This document shows, one piece after another, positions 1-6,499 of a DNA stretch of 12,990 bases (positions are counted from its first letter, which is position 1; each line of letters begins with the position of its first letter). The notes below the pieces were generated by a model. The model was not told the origin of the DNA and searched no databases. It saw nothing but the letters and a program-made list of their open reading frames with translations. Made by a program: the position numbers and the translations under genes. The stretch is from Actinomycetota bacterium (GTDB lineage Bacteria; Actinomycetota; Acidimicrobiia; Acidimicrobiales; Ilumatobacteraceae): the NCBI GenBank assembly GCA_018882725.1, contig VERK01000040.1:1-12990 (forward strand), in the 5' to 3' direction.

Positions 1-381
1 AACGCTCCGGCGGACGGTCTGCAGGGCGCCGTGGTGGCCAACCAGATCGTGGAAGACGGCAACGCTTCGGCCTACATCCTCAACCTCGACGACGCGTACG
101 GCAACGGCATCGCCGCTGTCGTGAAGAGCGTGCTCGAGGCCGCGGGTGTCGAGGTCAAGGGCGTCAAGGCCTACGACCCGGCTGCTGCGTCGTTCGACGC
201 TGAAGTCGCCGACCTGGTCGCCGCCGATCCGGACGCAGTCGTTCTGATCTCGTTCGACGAAGGCAGCCGCATCCTGCGCGTTGCTGTCGAGAGCGGAATC
301 GGTCCGAAGGTGAAGAACTGGTACGGCACCGACGGCAACATGGGTAACGCACTCGGCGAGAACTTCGACGCCGGTAAGTGA
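1..381 (+). CDS. BCAA-type ABC transporter substrate-binding protein, 3' part, apparently truncated C-terminus
   Basis: The reading frame is open from base 1 and the 5' end lies outside the window, so 126 residues are visible. They resemble the second half of a type 1 periplasmic binding protein of the LivJ/LivK family. Visible landmarks are the APADGLQG stretch near residues 2-9, a helix/strand region ending in DAVVLISFDEG, and the WYGTDGNMGNALGE segment near residues 108-121, which in LivJ-like proteins forms part of the cleft. Such a protein captures amino acids or related substrates outside the membrane and delivers them to a LivHMGF-type importer, which is encoded here on the opposite strand. 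From memory of the family, about 100 further residues normally follow this point, but the frame ends at TGA (379-381). Neither other forward frame continues past the stop. The product may therefore be non-functional, a recently broken gene or an assembly artefact. Family assignment is firm; the exact substrate is not known. Confidence 0.8.
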   Translation, partial: NAPADGLQGAVVANQIVEDGNASAYILNLDDAYGNGIAAVVKSVLEAAGVEVKGVKAYDPAAASFDAEVADLVAADPDAVVLISFDEGSRILRVAVESGIGPKVKNWYGTDGNMGNALGENFDAGK

Positions 382-386
382 TCACC

Positions 387-405
387 CACTCGCTCTGATC
401 GAGTG
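387..405 (+). repeat. small inverted repeat just after the binding-protein stop
   Basis: CACTCG (387-392) and CGAGTG (400-405) form a 6-bp stem with a 7-nt loop, immediately before the stronger terminator hairpins. It may help transcript 3'-end folding. It has no T tract of its own. Confidence 0.35.
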
Positions 406-409
406 AAGC

Positions 410-446
410 AAGGGCCCCCCGGGAAACCGGGGGGCTCTTCTCTTTT
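410..446 (+). terminator. strong Rho-independent terminator, hairpin 1
   Basis: A 13-bp stem (410-422 with 427-439, including one G-T pair) closes on a GAAA tetraloop (423-426) and is followed by CTCTTTT. The core is CCCCCCGG/CCGGGGGG. The T-rich tail lies on the plus strand, so it terminates the rightward binding-protein gene. On the minus strand no T run follows the hairpin, so livF is probably not served by it in the classical way. Confidence 0.8.
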
Positions 447-454
447 CCAGATCT

Positions 455-485
455 CCCCCGGGAAACCGGGGGGCCCTTCTCTTTT
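455..485 (+). terminator. terminator hairpin 2 (duplicate copy)
   Basis: CCCCCGG (455-461), GAAA loop (462-465) and CCGGGGG (466-472) are followed by CCCTTCTCTTTT. This is a near-perfect copy of the first terminator displaced by 39 bp. The T-to-C change at 475 and the different left flank shorten the stem to about 7 bp, but the T-rich tail is kept. Confidence 0.7.
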
Positions 486-494
486 CCAGATCTC

Positions 495-510
495 CCCCGG
501 GACACCGGGG
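495..510 (+). terminator. terminator hairpin 3, degenerate remnant
   Basis: CCCCGG (495-500), GACA loop (501-504) and CCGGGG (505-510). It is in register with the other two copies, but the T-rich tail is absent and the sequence runs into the 3' end of livF. It is probably a decayed third unit, not a working terminator. Confidence 0.45.
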
Positions 511-523
511 CGGGTCGACGTGA

Positions 524-1255
524 TCAGCCGCCGGTGGCGCGTGCGAGGGTGCCGAGGTACAGCTCGATGACGTTCGGATCGCTCAACAGATCACGACCCG
601 AGCCGGTGTAGGCGTTGCGACCCTGATCGAGGACGTACCCGCGGTGCACCACCTGCAGACAACGGCGAGCGTTCTGTTCGACCATCAAGATCGCCACGCC
701 CGACTGATTGATCGTTCGGCAGTTCACGAACACTTCGTCTTGAAGTTGCGGGGACAACCCGGCTGACGGCTCGTCGAGAAGCAGGATCGACGGCTTCATC
801 ATCAGCGCCCGGCCCATGGCCACCATCTGACGTTCGCCACCCGACAACGAACCGGCGCGCAAGGCTGCTCGCTCTCCGAGCCGCGGGAACATCTCGACCA
901 CGTAGTCGAAGCGTTCGGAGAAGACCGAAGGCTTCAGGAAGCAACCCATCTCGAGGTTCTCGCGGACCGTCAGGCTCGGAAAGACGTTCTTGGTCTGCGG
1001 CACGTAACCGACACCCATCGCGACCAGTTCGTGGGCCTTGCGACCGGTGATCTCCTGTTCGTTCAGAAAGATCTGACCGGAGCGCACTTTGCACTGGCCG
1101 AGCACGGCCTTCAGGAACGTCGACTTGCCGGCGCCGTTCGGTCCGATGATGCCGACGAACTCGCCGGCCGACACTTCGAGATTGCAACCGTTGAGGATGT
1201 TGACCTCGGGGATGTAGCCAGCGACGAGATCAGTGGCGTGCAGAACCTTGGTCAT
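524..1255 (-). CDS. livF: BCAA-type ABC transporter ATP-binding protein LivF
   Basis: 243 residues, the usual LivF size. It is one of the two cytoplasmic ATPases that power a Liv/HAAT importer together with LivG. Visible motifs are Walker A GPNGAGKST (38-46), Q-loop Gln87 in YVPQTKN, the ABC signature LSGGERQ (137-143) and Walker B ILLLDEP (157-163). MVEQNA (191-196) occupies the H-loop position; lack of the switch histidine there is typical of LivF. The ATG at 1255 was chosen because it begins the conserved MTKVL...LVAGY start and overlaps the livG stop by 4 bp (ATGA), implying translational coupling. The frame is open much further upstream, but that stretch lies inside livG and shows no homology. 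It is the last gene of the livHMGF operon. The function is secure; which amino acid or other substrate is carried is not. Confidence 0.95.
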   Translation of the reverse strand: MTKVLHATDLVAGYIPEVNILNGCNLEVSAGEFVGIIGPNGAGKSTFLKAVLGQCKVRSGQIFLNEQEITGRKAHELVAMGVGYVPQTKNVFPSLTVRENLEMGCFLKPSVFSERFDYVVEMFPRLGERAALRAGSLSGGERQMVAMGRALMMKPSILLLDEPSAGLSPQLQDEVFVNCRTINQSGVAILMVEQNARRCLQVVHRGYVLDQGRNAYTGSGRDLLSDPNVIELYLGTLARATGG

Positions 1256-2127
1256 GCGCCCTCCTCCAGGAGTGATCGACCCTGATGCGCGCCGAGGTAG
1301 GCATCGATCACCGCGGGGTTCTTCGAGATGTCGTCGGGCGTTCCTTCGGCGATGACTCGACCTTCGGCCATCACGATCACCCAGTCGGACACGTCGTGCA
1401 CCATGTCCATGTCGTGTTCGACGAATAGCACGGTCATGCCCTCGTCGCGCAGGCCGCGGATGTGATCGTTCAGGCTCTGCTTGAGCGCCGGGTTGACGCC
1501 CGCCATCGGCTCGTCGAGCATCACCAGATTTGGGTTGGTCATCAACGCTCGAGCCATTTCCAGCAACTTGCGCTGCCCACCCGAGAGTGCGCCGGCGAAC
1601 TCGTCCCGCATGTGCGACAACTTGAAGCGATCGAGAAGACCCTCGGCCCGGGCCGTGATCTCGTCCTCTTGCTTCTTCCAGGTGCTCGCGAACAGACCGT
1701 TCCACCACTTTTCACCGCGTTGACCGGTGGCACCGAGACGCATGTTCTCGATGACCGACAACTTGGTGAGGCTCTTGGTGAGCTGGAAGGTGCGCACCAT
1801 GCCGAGGGCCGCGGTCTTGTGCGGTGCCACCTTGGCCATGTCTCGACCGTCGAACGACCACGTGCCGGTGGATGGTGTGTCGAATCCGGAGAGCAGGTTG
1901 AACAACGTTGTCTTACCGGCTCCGTTGGGTCCGATCAGGGCTGTGATCGAGCCACGCTGAACTTCGATGTGATCGACGTCGACGGCGACGATGCCACCGA
2001 ACTCACGGCGGACACCGTCAGCGACCAGAACCGGATCGGGCTTACGTGATCCGGGCACTTTCTCGCAACCGGCCAGGGCCGAACGGGCGGCCTGTGCGAG
2101 GGGCGAATACGAACGTTCAGCGGCCAT
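1252..2127 (-). CDS. livG: BCAA-type ABC transporter ATP-binding protein LivG
   Basis: 291 residues. It is the second ATPase of the importer. Walker A GPNGAGKTT (66-74), signature LSGGQRK (181-187), Walker B LVMLDEP (201-207) and the switch histidine His238 in VEHDMD are all present, as is the MVRTFQ segment typical of LivG. About 32 residues precede the first beta strand (PVLVADGV), somewhat longer than in E. coli LivG. The ATG at 2127 is preferred because AAGGAG lies 10 nt upstream on the minus strand; an in-frame upstream start at 2160 would add 11 residues overlapping livM. The gene overlaps the livM 3' end by 11 bp and the livF start by 4 bp, so the three are surely co-transcribed. Confidence 0.94.
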   Translation of the reverse strand: MAAERSYSPLAQAARSALAGCEKVPGSRKPDPVLVADGVRREFGGIVAVDVDHIEVQRGSITALIGPNGAGKTTLFNLLSGFDTPSTGTWSFDGRDMAKVAPHKTAALGMVRTFQLTKSLTKLSVIENMRLGATGQRGEKWWNGLFASTWKKQEDEITARAEGLLDRFKLSHMRDEFAGALSGGQRKLLEMARALMTNPNLVMLDEPMAGVNPALKQSLNDHIRGLRDEGMTVLFVEHDMDMVHDVSDWVIVMAEGRVIAEGTPDDISKNPAVIDAYLGAHQGRSLLEEGA

Positions 2128-3127
2128 CGAACGCCATCTCCTTGCGATCTCCGAAGACACCCTGAGGGCGGAAGACCATCAGCAAGATGAGGGTCAGGCC
2201 GATGAGGATGAAGTTGAGCGGGCCGACGTCGGTCGAATCCATCACCTGGAAGTTTCCGATGCGGATCGGCTCGTCGGCGACCTGGCGCATGAAGTTGTCG
2301 AGGAACGTGAAGATGCCCCAGAAGATCATCGGACCCACGATGGAGCCGGAGACTCGGGCGACTCCGCCGAGTACGAGCGCCGTGAGGATGTAGAAGGTCA
2401 CGTCACGGCTGTAGTTATCGGGCTGCACGGCCGCCCGGTCGATCGCGAAGATCATGCCCGAGATCGTTCCGAGGATGCCGCCGAGGATCAGCGATTGCAT
2501 CTTGTACGAGTACACGTTCTTGCCGAGTGAGCGAACCGCGTCCTCGTCCTCGCGAATGGCCTTGAGCACACGACCCCACGGGCTCTTCATCAACTTGTAG
2601 ACGAAGAAGCCGAGGAGGGCGACCAGGACCCAGCCGACGATCAGCGTCCAGAGTTCACGGCCGGTGAACCGGAACGGTGTGAAGCCGTACCTGGTGGCTT
2701 CATCGATGCCGACCTTGTTGCCGAGATCTCTGAACGTCTGCGAGAAATTGTTGATGCCGTCGCTGCCACCGAAGTAGTGCTTGAACCGAACCGAGCGCAC
2801 GACCAAGCGGATGATCTCGGCCGCGGCAATCGTCACGATGGCCAGGTAGTCGGCTCGGAGACGAAGCGTCGGAACGCCCATCAACAGACCCAGCCCGACC
2901 GAGAACAAGATGCCGAGCGGGATTCCCCACCACATGGAGATTTCGAAGTACTGGGCGGTCATGCCGAGGCCGTACGCACCGCATGCCATGAACCCGGCCT
3001 GACCGAAGTTGAGAAGGCCGGTATAGCCGAACTGGACGTTGAGGCCGAGAGCAGCGATGGCGAAGTACACCGCGTTGATACCGATGAAGCCCTTGAGGGT
3101 GTTCTCGAAGATGAGCGACCAATCCAT
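2117..3127 (-). CDS. livM: BCAA-type ABC transporter permease LivM
   Basis: 336 residues, mostly hydrophobic, with about 8-10 predicted membrane spans by eye. It forms the inner-membrane channel together with LivH. Family landmarks are FGYTGLLNFGQAGFMACGAY (33-52), the PTLRLRADYLAIVTIAAAEI segment that carries the cytoplasmic coupling region for the ATPase, VLKAIREDEDAVRSLGKN, and the C-terminal VFRPQGVFG. The start is the ATG at 3127, just 2 bp after the livH stop, so it is read by coupled or closely following ribosomes. Nothing appears broken. Substrate specificity cannot be told from the permease; Liv-type systems also carry other amino acids, urea or amides. Confidence 0.94.
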   Translation of the reverse strand: MDWSLIFENTLKGFIGINAVYFAIAALGLNVQFGYTGLLNFGQAGFMACGAYGLGMTAQYFEISMWWGIPLGILFSVGLGLLMGVPTLRLRADYLAIVTIAAAEIIRLVVRSVRFKHYFGGSDGINNFSQTFRDLGNKVGIDEATRYGFTPFRFTGRELWTLIVGWVLVALLGFFVYKLMKSPWGRVLKAIREDEDAVRSLGKNVYSYKMQSLILGGILGTISGMIFAIDRAAVQPDNYSRDVTFYILTALVLGGVARVSGSIVGPMIFWGIFTFLDNFMRQVADEPIRIGNFQVMDSTDVGPLNFILIGLTLILLMVFRPQGVFGDRKEMAFDGR

Positions 3128-3129
3128 CG

Positions 3130-4479
3130 CTACCCCACTCTCTGCGCTTTACCGAGGATGCCCTGAGGACGGAACAGGAGCACGAGAATCAAGATGAGGA
3201 GGGCCGGCGTGGCCTTCAATTCGGTGGGTACGACCAGACTCGCCACTTCGACGAGAACGCCCACCACGAAACCGCCGACGAGAGCACCGAACGCCGATCC
3301 GAGTCCACCCAGGGTGATACCGGCGAACATCAGGAACAGCAAACGCGCTCCCATGTCGAAACTGACCTGCTCGTCGAGACCACGGAAAACGCCACCGGTG
3401 GCCGCCAAGGCGCCACCCAGGATCCAGACCAGCTTGACGACTCGTTCGGAATCGATACCAGTGGCCGAGGCCAGATCGGGGTTGTCGGACACCGCGCGCG
3501 TGGCCTTGCCGAGGCGTGTGTATCGCAACGCGAGCGCGACCGCCACGAGGATGAACACCGACAACACCGACAAGGTGAAGTCGCGAGGGGTGATCTGAAT
3601 CGGTCCGAACTCCCACGACTTCTGCAGCGAGTAGTCGCCGTAGGGCCTCGTGCGGCTGTCGAATCGCGACAAGTAGAAGTTGCGCAGCAGGATCGACAAA
3701 CCAACCGTGAGCACCATCTGGGTGACGAGGCCGATCCCCCGCTTGCGTAGTCGAGCGAAGATTCCGGCATTGAGCGCCCAGCCGAACAACCCACCGGCGG
3801 CGATGCCCAGTGGGGCAGCGATGAGGATGTGGAACTTGCCATCGTCGCTGACTCCGGGCAGGAAGCTCAGGAACCCGAGGAACGTGAGACCGGTGATGTT
3901 GAAGATGAAGGCGGCCAAACCGCCGAAAGTCACCATTTCGCCGTGGGCGAAGTTGGTGAGTCCGGTCGTGCCGAAAATGAGCGACAGGCCCACCGAGCAC
4001 ATGGCCAGGATCAACCCGAGTCGGATTCCGTTGACCAGGCGCTGCGCCAACTTCTCACCGAGATTCTGCGAGCCTCCCTGTGACTCACCGGTGAAGAAGT
4101 TCACGACCTTGGTGGACGTGATGAAACTCTCGGCCGTGAGCGTTTGAGTGGCGGGCGACGTCCCACTCAGTACCTGGCCGTCCGGCAAGGTGTCCTCGTC
4201 GAGCGTGACCGTGTAATTGGCCTTGCCCGGCAAATCGATGACCACCACGCCTTTGTCGTCGGTCTCTCCCCGTCCGACCTCGTTGCCGGCTTCGTCGGTG
4301 ACCACGATGACGACTCCGGCGATTGGCTTATTGGCCGTCTCACCGCCGGCTCCGCGCGCCTGTTCTTTGACCTGTGCGCGGACCGATACGCCGTCAGCCG
4401 AGGCCGGGGTTGCCGCCCAGCCCAGGACGGCGAGGAAGCCGAACAGCAAGACGATCAATCGTCTCCAGCGATTCGCCAC
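3130..4479 (-). CDS. livH: LivH permease with N-terminal signal peptide and extracytoplasmic beta domain
   Basis: 449 residues, whereas E. coli LivH has about 308. The C-terminal part (about 145-445) is a clear LivH permease: GLTNFAHGEMVTFGG begins at residue 173, a typical RYTRLGKATRAVSDNPDLA segment follows, and the end is FRPQGILGKAQ. Before it stand a signal peptide (residues 1-28: NRWRR, a hydrophobic stretch, then TPASA before Asp29) and about 100 residues rich in beta-strand patterns. Within these, KPIAGVVIVVTDEAGNEVG followed by TDDKGVVVIDLPG resembles carboxypeptidase-regulatory or Cna-B-like sandwiches. A Gly/Ser/Gln linker (131-138) joins the parts. The start is GTG at 4479, with GAGGAAGAG just upstream and the signal peptide directly after it. 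The frame stays open further upstream, but that stretch overlaps the divergent gene and looks non-coding. It is the first gene of the operon. The role of the extra domain is unknown; an extracytoplasmic position is inferred. Confidence 0.9.
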   Translation of the reverse strand: MANRWRRLIVLLFGFLAVLGWAATPASADGVSVRAQVKEQARGAGGETANKPIAGVVIVVTDEAGNEVGRGETDDKGVVVIDLPGKANYTVTLDEDTLPDGQVLSGTSPATQTLTAESFITSTKVVNFFTGESQGGSQNLGEKLAQRLVNGIRLGLILAMCSVGLSLIFGTTGLTNFAHGEMVTFGGLAAFIFNITGLTFLGFLSFLPGVSDDGKFHILIAAPLGIAAGGLFGWALNAGIFARLRKRGIGLVTQMVLTVGLSILLRNFYLSRFDSRTRPYGDYSLQKSWEFGPIQITPRDFTLSVLSVFILVAVALALRYTRLGKATRAVSDNPDLASATGIDSERVVKLVWILGGALAATGGVFRGLDEQVSFDMGARLLFLMFAGITLGGLGSAFGALVGGFVVGVLVEVASLVVPTELKATPALLILILVLLFRPQGILGKAQRVG

Positions 4480-4598
4480 GAAAACCGTCTCTTCCTCGTC
4501 CAGTTGCCTGGGGAGAACCCCCCGCCCAGGTCCGACACCGCGACGACACATCGGCGACACGCAGCCGATACGCCCCGGACGACCAGAGGTCATCCGTG
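4480..4598. promoter_or_regulatory. divergent intergenic region between livH and the EamA gene
   Basis: These 119 bp must hold the promoters of both the livHMGF operon and the rightward EamA-NMO pair. I cannot place convincing -35/-10 boxes by eye. The livH ribosome-binding site (GAGGAAGAG on the minus strand) lies within about 10-20 nt of its GTG. AGAGG lies 9 nt before the ATG at 4599. Confidence 0.5.
4507..4530. repeat. inverted repeat upstream of livH
   Basis: CCTGGG (4507-4512) and CCCAGG (4525-4530) are perfect inverted copies separated by 12 bp. An alternative inner pairing GGGG/CCCC (4510-4513 with 4518-4521) has a 4-nt loop. It ends 27 nt before the livH start codon, so it could be an operator half-site pair or a hairpin in the livH leader. 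In G/C-rich DNA a chance repeat is also possible. Confidence 0.35.
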
Positions 4599-5561
4599 AT
4601 GACGGAACGCCGAGATGGTAGTTCAGAGTCCGTGCCGTCTGAAAGAGTCGACCGAAGATCAGTGCCCGCGGCTGTCGCGAAACCGACTGTCTCCCCCATG
4701 ATCCCCGTCTTGGCCGTCCTGGGGGTGGCCGTACTGTTCGGAACGACCGGAACGGCTCTGGCCAAGGCACCCGCGGGCACCGACCCCTTGGCCGCTGGCA
4801 CCGTGCGGCTCCTGGTCGGAGGGGCGGCACTGTGTCTCATCGCCGGAAGGCGACTCTCGATGTGGCGCCAGCACCGGGCCGCTATCGCGGTTGGTGCCGT
4901 CGGTGTCGCGGTCTACCAACTGGGTTTCTTCGACGCGACCCAGCGAACCGGCGTCGCCATGGCGACGGTCATCACCATCGCCGTCAGTCCACTGGCCAGT
5001 CGGGCGATCGGAGCCGTTCGACGACGACCTGCGCCGGCTCCCCTGTGGTATCTCGCCGCGGTGATGATCGGAATCGGCTTGGTTCTTCTCGTGACGACAG
5101 GATCAGAACGTCTGGAGACCGACACCGCGGGCATCGTGGCCGCGATCCTGGCCGGAGCGAGTTACGCGCTCTACACCGAAGCGGGTTCGACAGCGATCGG
5201 AGCGGGCGCCGATTCGACGAGCACCATGGCCCTTCTCTTCTTTGGAGGCGGCCTTCTGGCCAGCCCTCTGCTCTTCGTGCGCGATCTCGCTTGGCTCGCC
5301 GAGGGACGTGGCGTGCTCGTCATGGCCTGGCTCGCTCTCGTGACACTCACGATTGCCTATGTTGCTTTCGGTTGGGGTTTGCGAACTCTCGCGCCGACCA
5401 CGGTCGTGATGCTCACACTCCTCGAACCAGCCGTGGCCGCCGTGCTCGCGGTGACCTTCCTCGACGAACGCCTGTCGGGAATCGGTTGGATCGGCGCAGC
5501 TCTGGTGCTGGCCGCGATGCCGTTGGTCGCTCTGTCGGCACGCACTACCGTGCGCTCATGA
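4599..5561 (+). CDS. EamA/DMT-family membrane transporter
   Basis: 320 residues. After a hydrophilic N-terminus of about 35 residues come about ten hydrophobic segments in two repeats, as in the drug/metabolite transporter superfamily (EamA domain pairs). The second repeat ends with the typical pattern ALVTLTIAYVAFGWGLRTLA, then LLEPAVAAVLAVTFLDERLS (274-293) and a terminal IGAALVLAAMPLV helix. Such proteins usually export amino acids, metabolites or toxic compounds across the inner membrane. The ATG at 4599 has AGAGG upstream; a start at 4698 (MIPVLAV) would remove the hydrophilic leader and is a real alternative. The longer open frame from 4374 overlaps livH and was discarded. Its TGA overlaps the next gene's ATG by 4 bp, so the pair is translationally coupled. 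The transported substrate is unknown. Confidence 0.88.
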   Translation: MTERRDGSSESVPSERVDRRSVPAAVAKPTVSPMIPVLAVLGVAVLFGTTGTALAKAPAGTDPLAAGTVRLLVGGAALCLIAGRRLSMWRQHRAAIAVGAVGVAVYQLGFFDATQRTGVAMATVITIAVSPLASRAIGAVRRRPAPAPLWYLAAVMIGIGLVLLVTTGSERLETDTAGIVAAILAGASYALYTEAGSTAIGAGADSTSTMALLFFGGGLLASPLLFVRDLAWLAEGRGVLVMAWLALVTLTIAYVAFGWGLRTLAPTTVVMLTLLEPAVAAVLAVTFLDERLSGIGWIGAALVLAAMPLVALSARTTVRS

Positions 5562-6499
5562 CTCGACCGGCCCCGATCAACAACCGACTCACACGTCTTC
5601 TCGGAGTCGATTATCCGATCGTCCAGGCCCCCATGGGCTGGATCGCACGTTCGCAACTCGCCTCAGCGGTCAGTCGGGCCGGCGCGCTCGGGATCATCGA
5701 GACGTCATCGGGAGAGTTGGACGCGGTCCGCAAGGAGATCTCTGCCATGCGCGAGATCACCGATCGCCCCTTCGGCGTCAACATCGCTCAACTCTTCGTG
5801 CGCGACCCGTCGATCGTTGATTTCGTGGTGGCTCAGGGTGTTCGGTTCGTCACCACGTCGGCGGGCGATCCGCGTCAATACACCGACAAGCTCAAAGCGG
5901 CTGGTCTCACGGTCTTCCACGTCGTTCCGACGTTGTCCGCGGCGCTGAAGGCGGTCGATGCCGGCGTGGACGGGCTCGTCGTGGAAGGCGGCGAAGGAGG
6001 CGGATTCAAGAACCCGCGCGATGTTTCCACCATGGTTCTTCTCCCCCTGGTTGCCAGCAAGGTCGACGTTCCGATCATCGCGGCCGGGGGGATCTGCGAC
6101 GGACGATCGATGGCTGCGGCATTCGCTCTGGGCGCCGACGGGGTGCAGCTCGGAACACGCATGGTGTCAGCGGCTGAATCGCCGGTTCATGAGAACTGGA
6201 AGAACGCGATCGTGGCCGGGGCCGAAACCGACACGGTGTTCTTGAACCGCCACTCACGCCCTGGTCTGCGAGCACTGCGGACCGAGCGAACGACTCTGCT
6301 CGAGAAGCAGGAGAACGTTCCGCTCACGGAGATGAGTCGTGCTCTCGACCTCTACTTCGGCGGCGACATGGAGGCATCGATCGCACTGACCGGCCAGGTC
6401 ATGGGACGCATCGAGTCGGTCGAACCCGTGGAGTCGATCATTCACTCGATGGTGAACGAATTCAGGGCCGTTCGAGATCGTTTACGCGACATCGATTGA
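5558..6499 (+). CDS. nitronate monooxygenase-like FMN-dependent TIM-barrel oxidoreductase
   Basis: 313 residues, the normal size for the NMO/2-nitropropane dioxygenase family (which also includes FabK and related flavoproteins). Landmarks are VQAPMGW (22-28) at the start of the barrel, the VVEGGEGGGFKN loop (141-152), the phosphate-binding VPIIAAGGI (171-179) and GADGVQLGTRM (192-202). These support FMN binding in a TIM barrel in the cytoplasm. True nitronate monooxygenases have a histidine in the EAGGH-type loop; here the equivalent position appears to be Phe or Gly. The reaction may therefore not be nitronate oxidation, and an NAD(P)H-dependent reductase or acyl-CoA-type activity is possible. 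The gene starts at the ATG at 5558, overlapping the transporter stop (ATGA). Its last 18 bp overlap the 3' end of the convergent ctaA. Family confident, substrate unknown. Confidence 0.88.
   Translation: MTRPAPINNRLTRLLGVDYPIVQAPMGWIARSQLASAVSRAGALGIIETSSGELDAVRKEISAMREITDRPFGVNIAQLFVRDPSIVDFVVAQGVRFVTTSAGDPRQYTDKLKAAGLTVFHVVPTLSAALKAVDAGVDGLVVEGGEGGGFKNPRDVSTMVLLPLVASKVDVPIIAAGGICDGRSMAAAFALGADGVQLGTRMVSAAESPVHENWKNAIVAGAETDTVFLNRHSRPGLRALRTERTTLLEKQENVPLTEMSRALDLYFGGDMEASIALTGQVMGRIESVEPVESIIHSMVNEFRAVRDRLRDID

Larger units (their letters stand above)
416..510. repeat. 39-bp tandem repeat of a terminator (about 2.4 copies)
   Basis: Unit 1 (416-454) and unit 2 (455-493) are identical at 38 of 39 positions; the only difference is T436 versus C475. 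A third partial unit starts at 494 and carries a GACA loop in place of GAAA. Each unit contains a GC-rich hairpin and, in the two complete copies, the tail CTTCTCTTTTCCAGATCT. The near identity suggests recent slippage or unequal recombination. Together with the short inverted repeat at 387-405 this accounts for almost all of the 142-bp gap between the two convergent genes. Confidence 0.85.

Noticed and set aside
416..510. Possible CRISPR-like array with a 39-bp period
   Set aside because: The units are directly adjacent with no variable spacers, each is a palindromic hairpin, and the two complete units end in a T-rich tail. They are duplicated terminators.
524..1255. Missing H-loop histidine in LivF as loss of function
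   Set aside because: The VEQN sequence at this position is standard for LivF proteins, including that of E. coli.
1256..1708. N-terminal extension of livF to 1708
   Set aside because: It lies entirely within livG in another frame, is rich in Arg and low-complexity, and the conserved LivF N-terminus begins at 1255 with an ATGA overlap.
4480..4830. N-terminal extension of livH to 4830
   Set aside because: It overlaps the EamA gene on the other strand, and a signal peptide with a ribosome-binding site begins exactly at GTG 4479.
4832..5557. Long in-frame extension upstream of the NMO-like gene
   Set aside because: It is an Arg-rich out-of-frame reading of the EamA gene. The conserved start MTRPAPINNRLTRLLG at 5558 fits the family.
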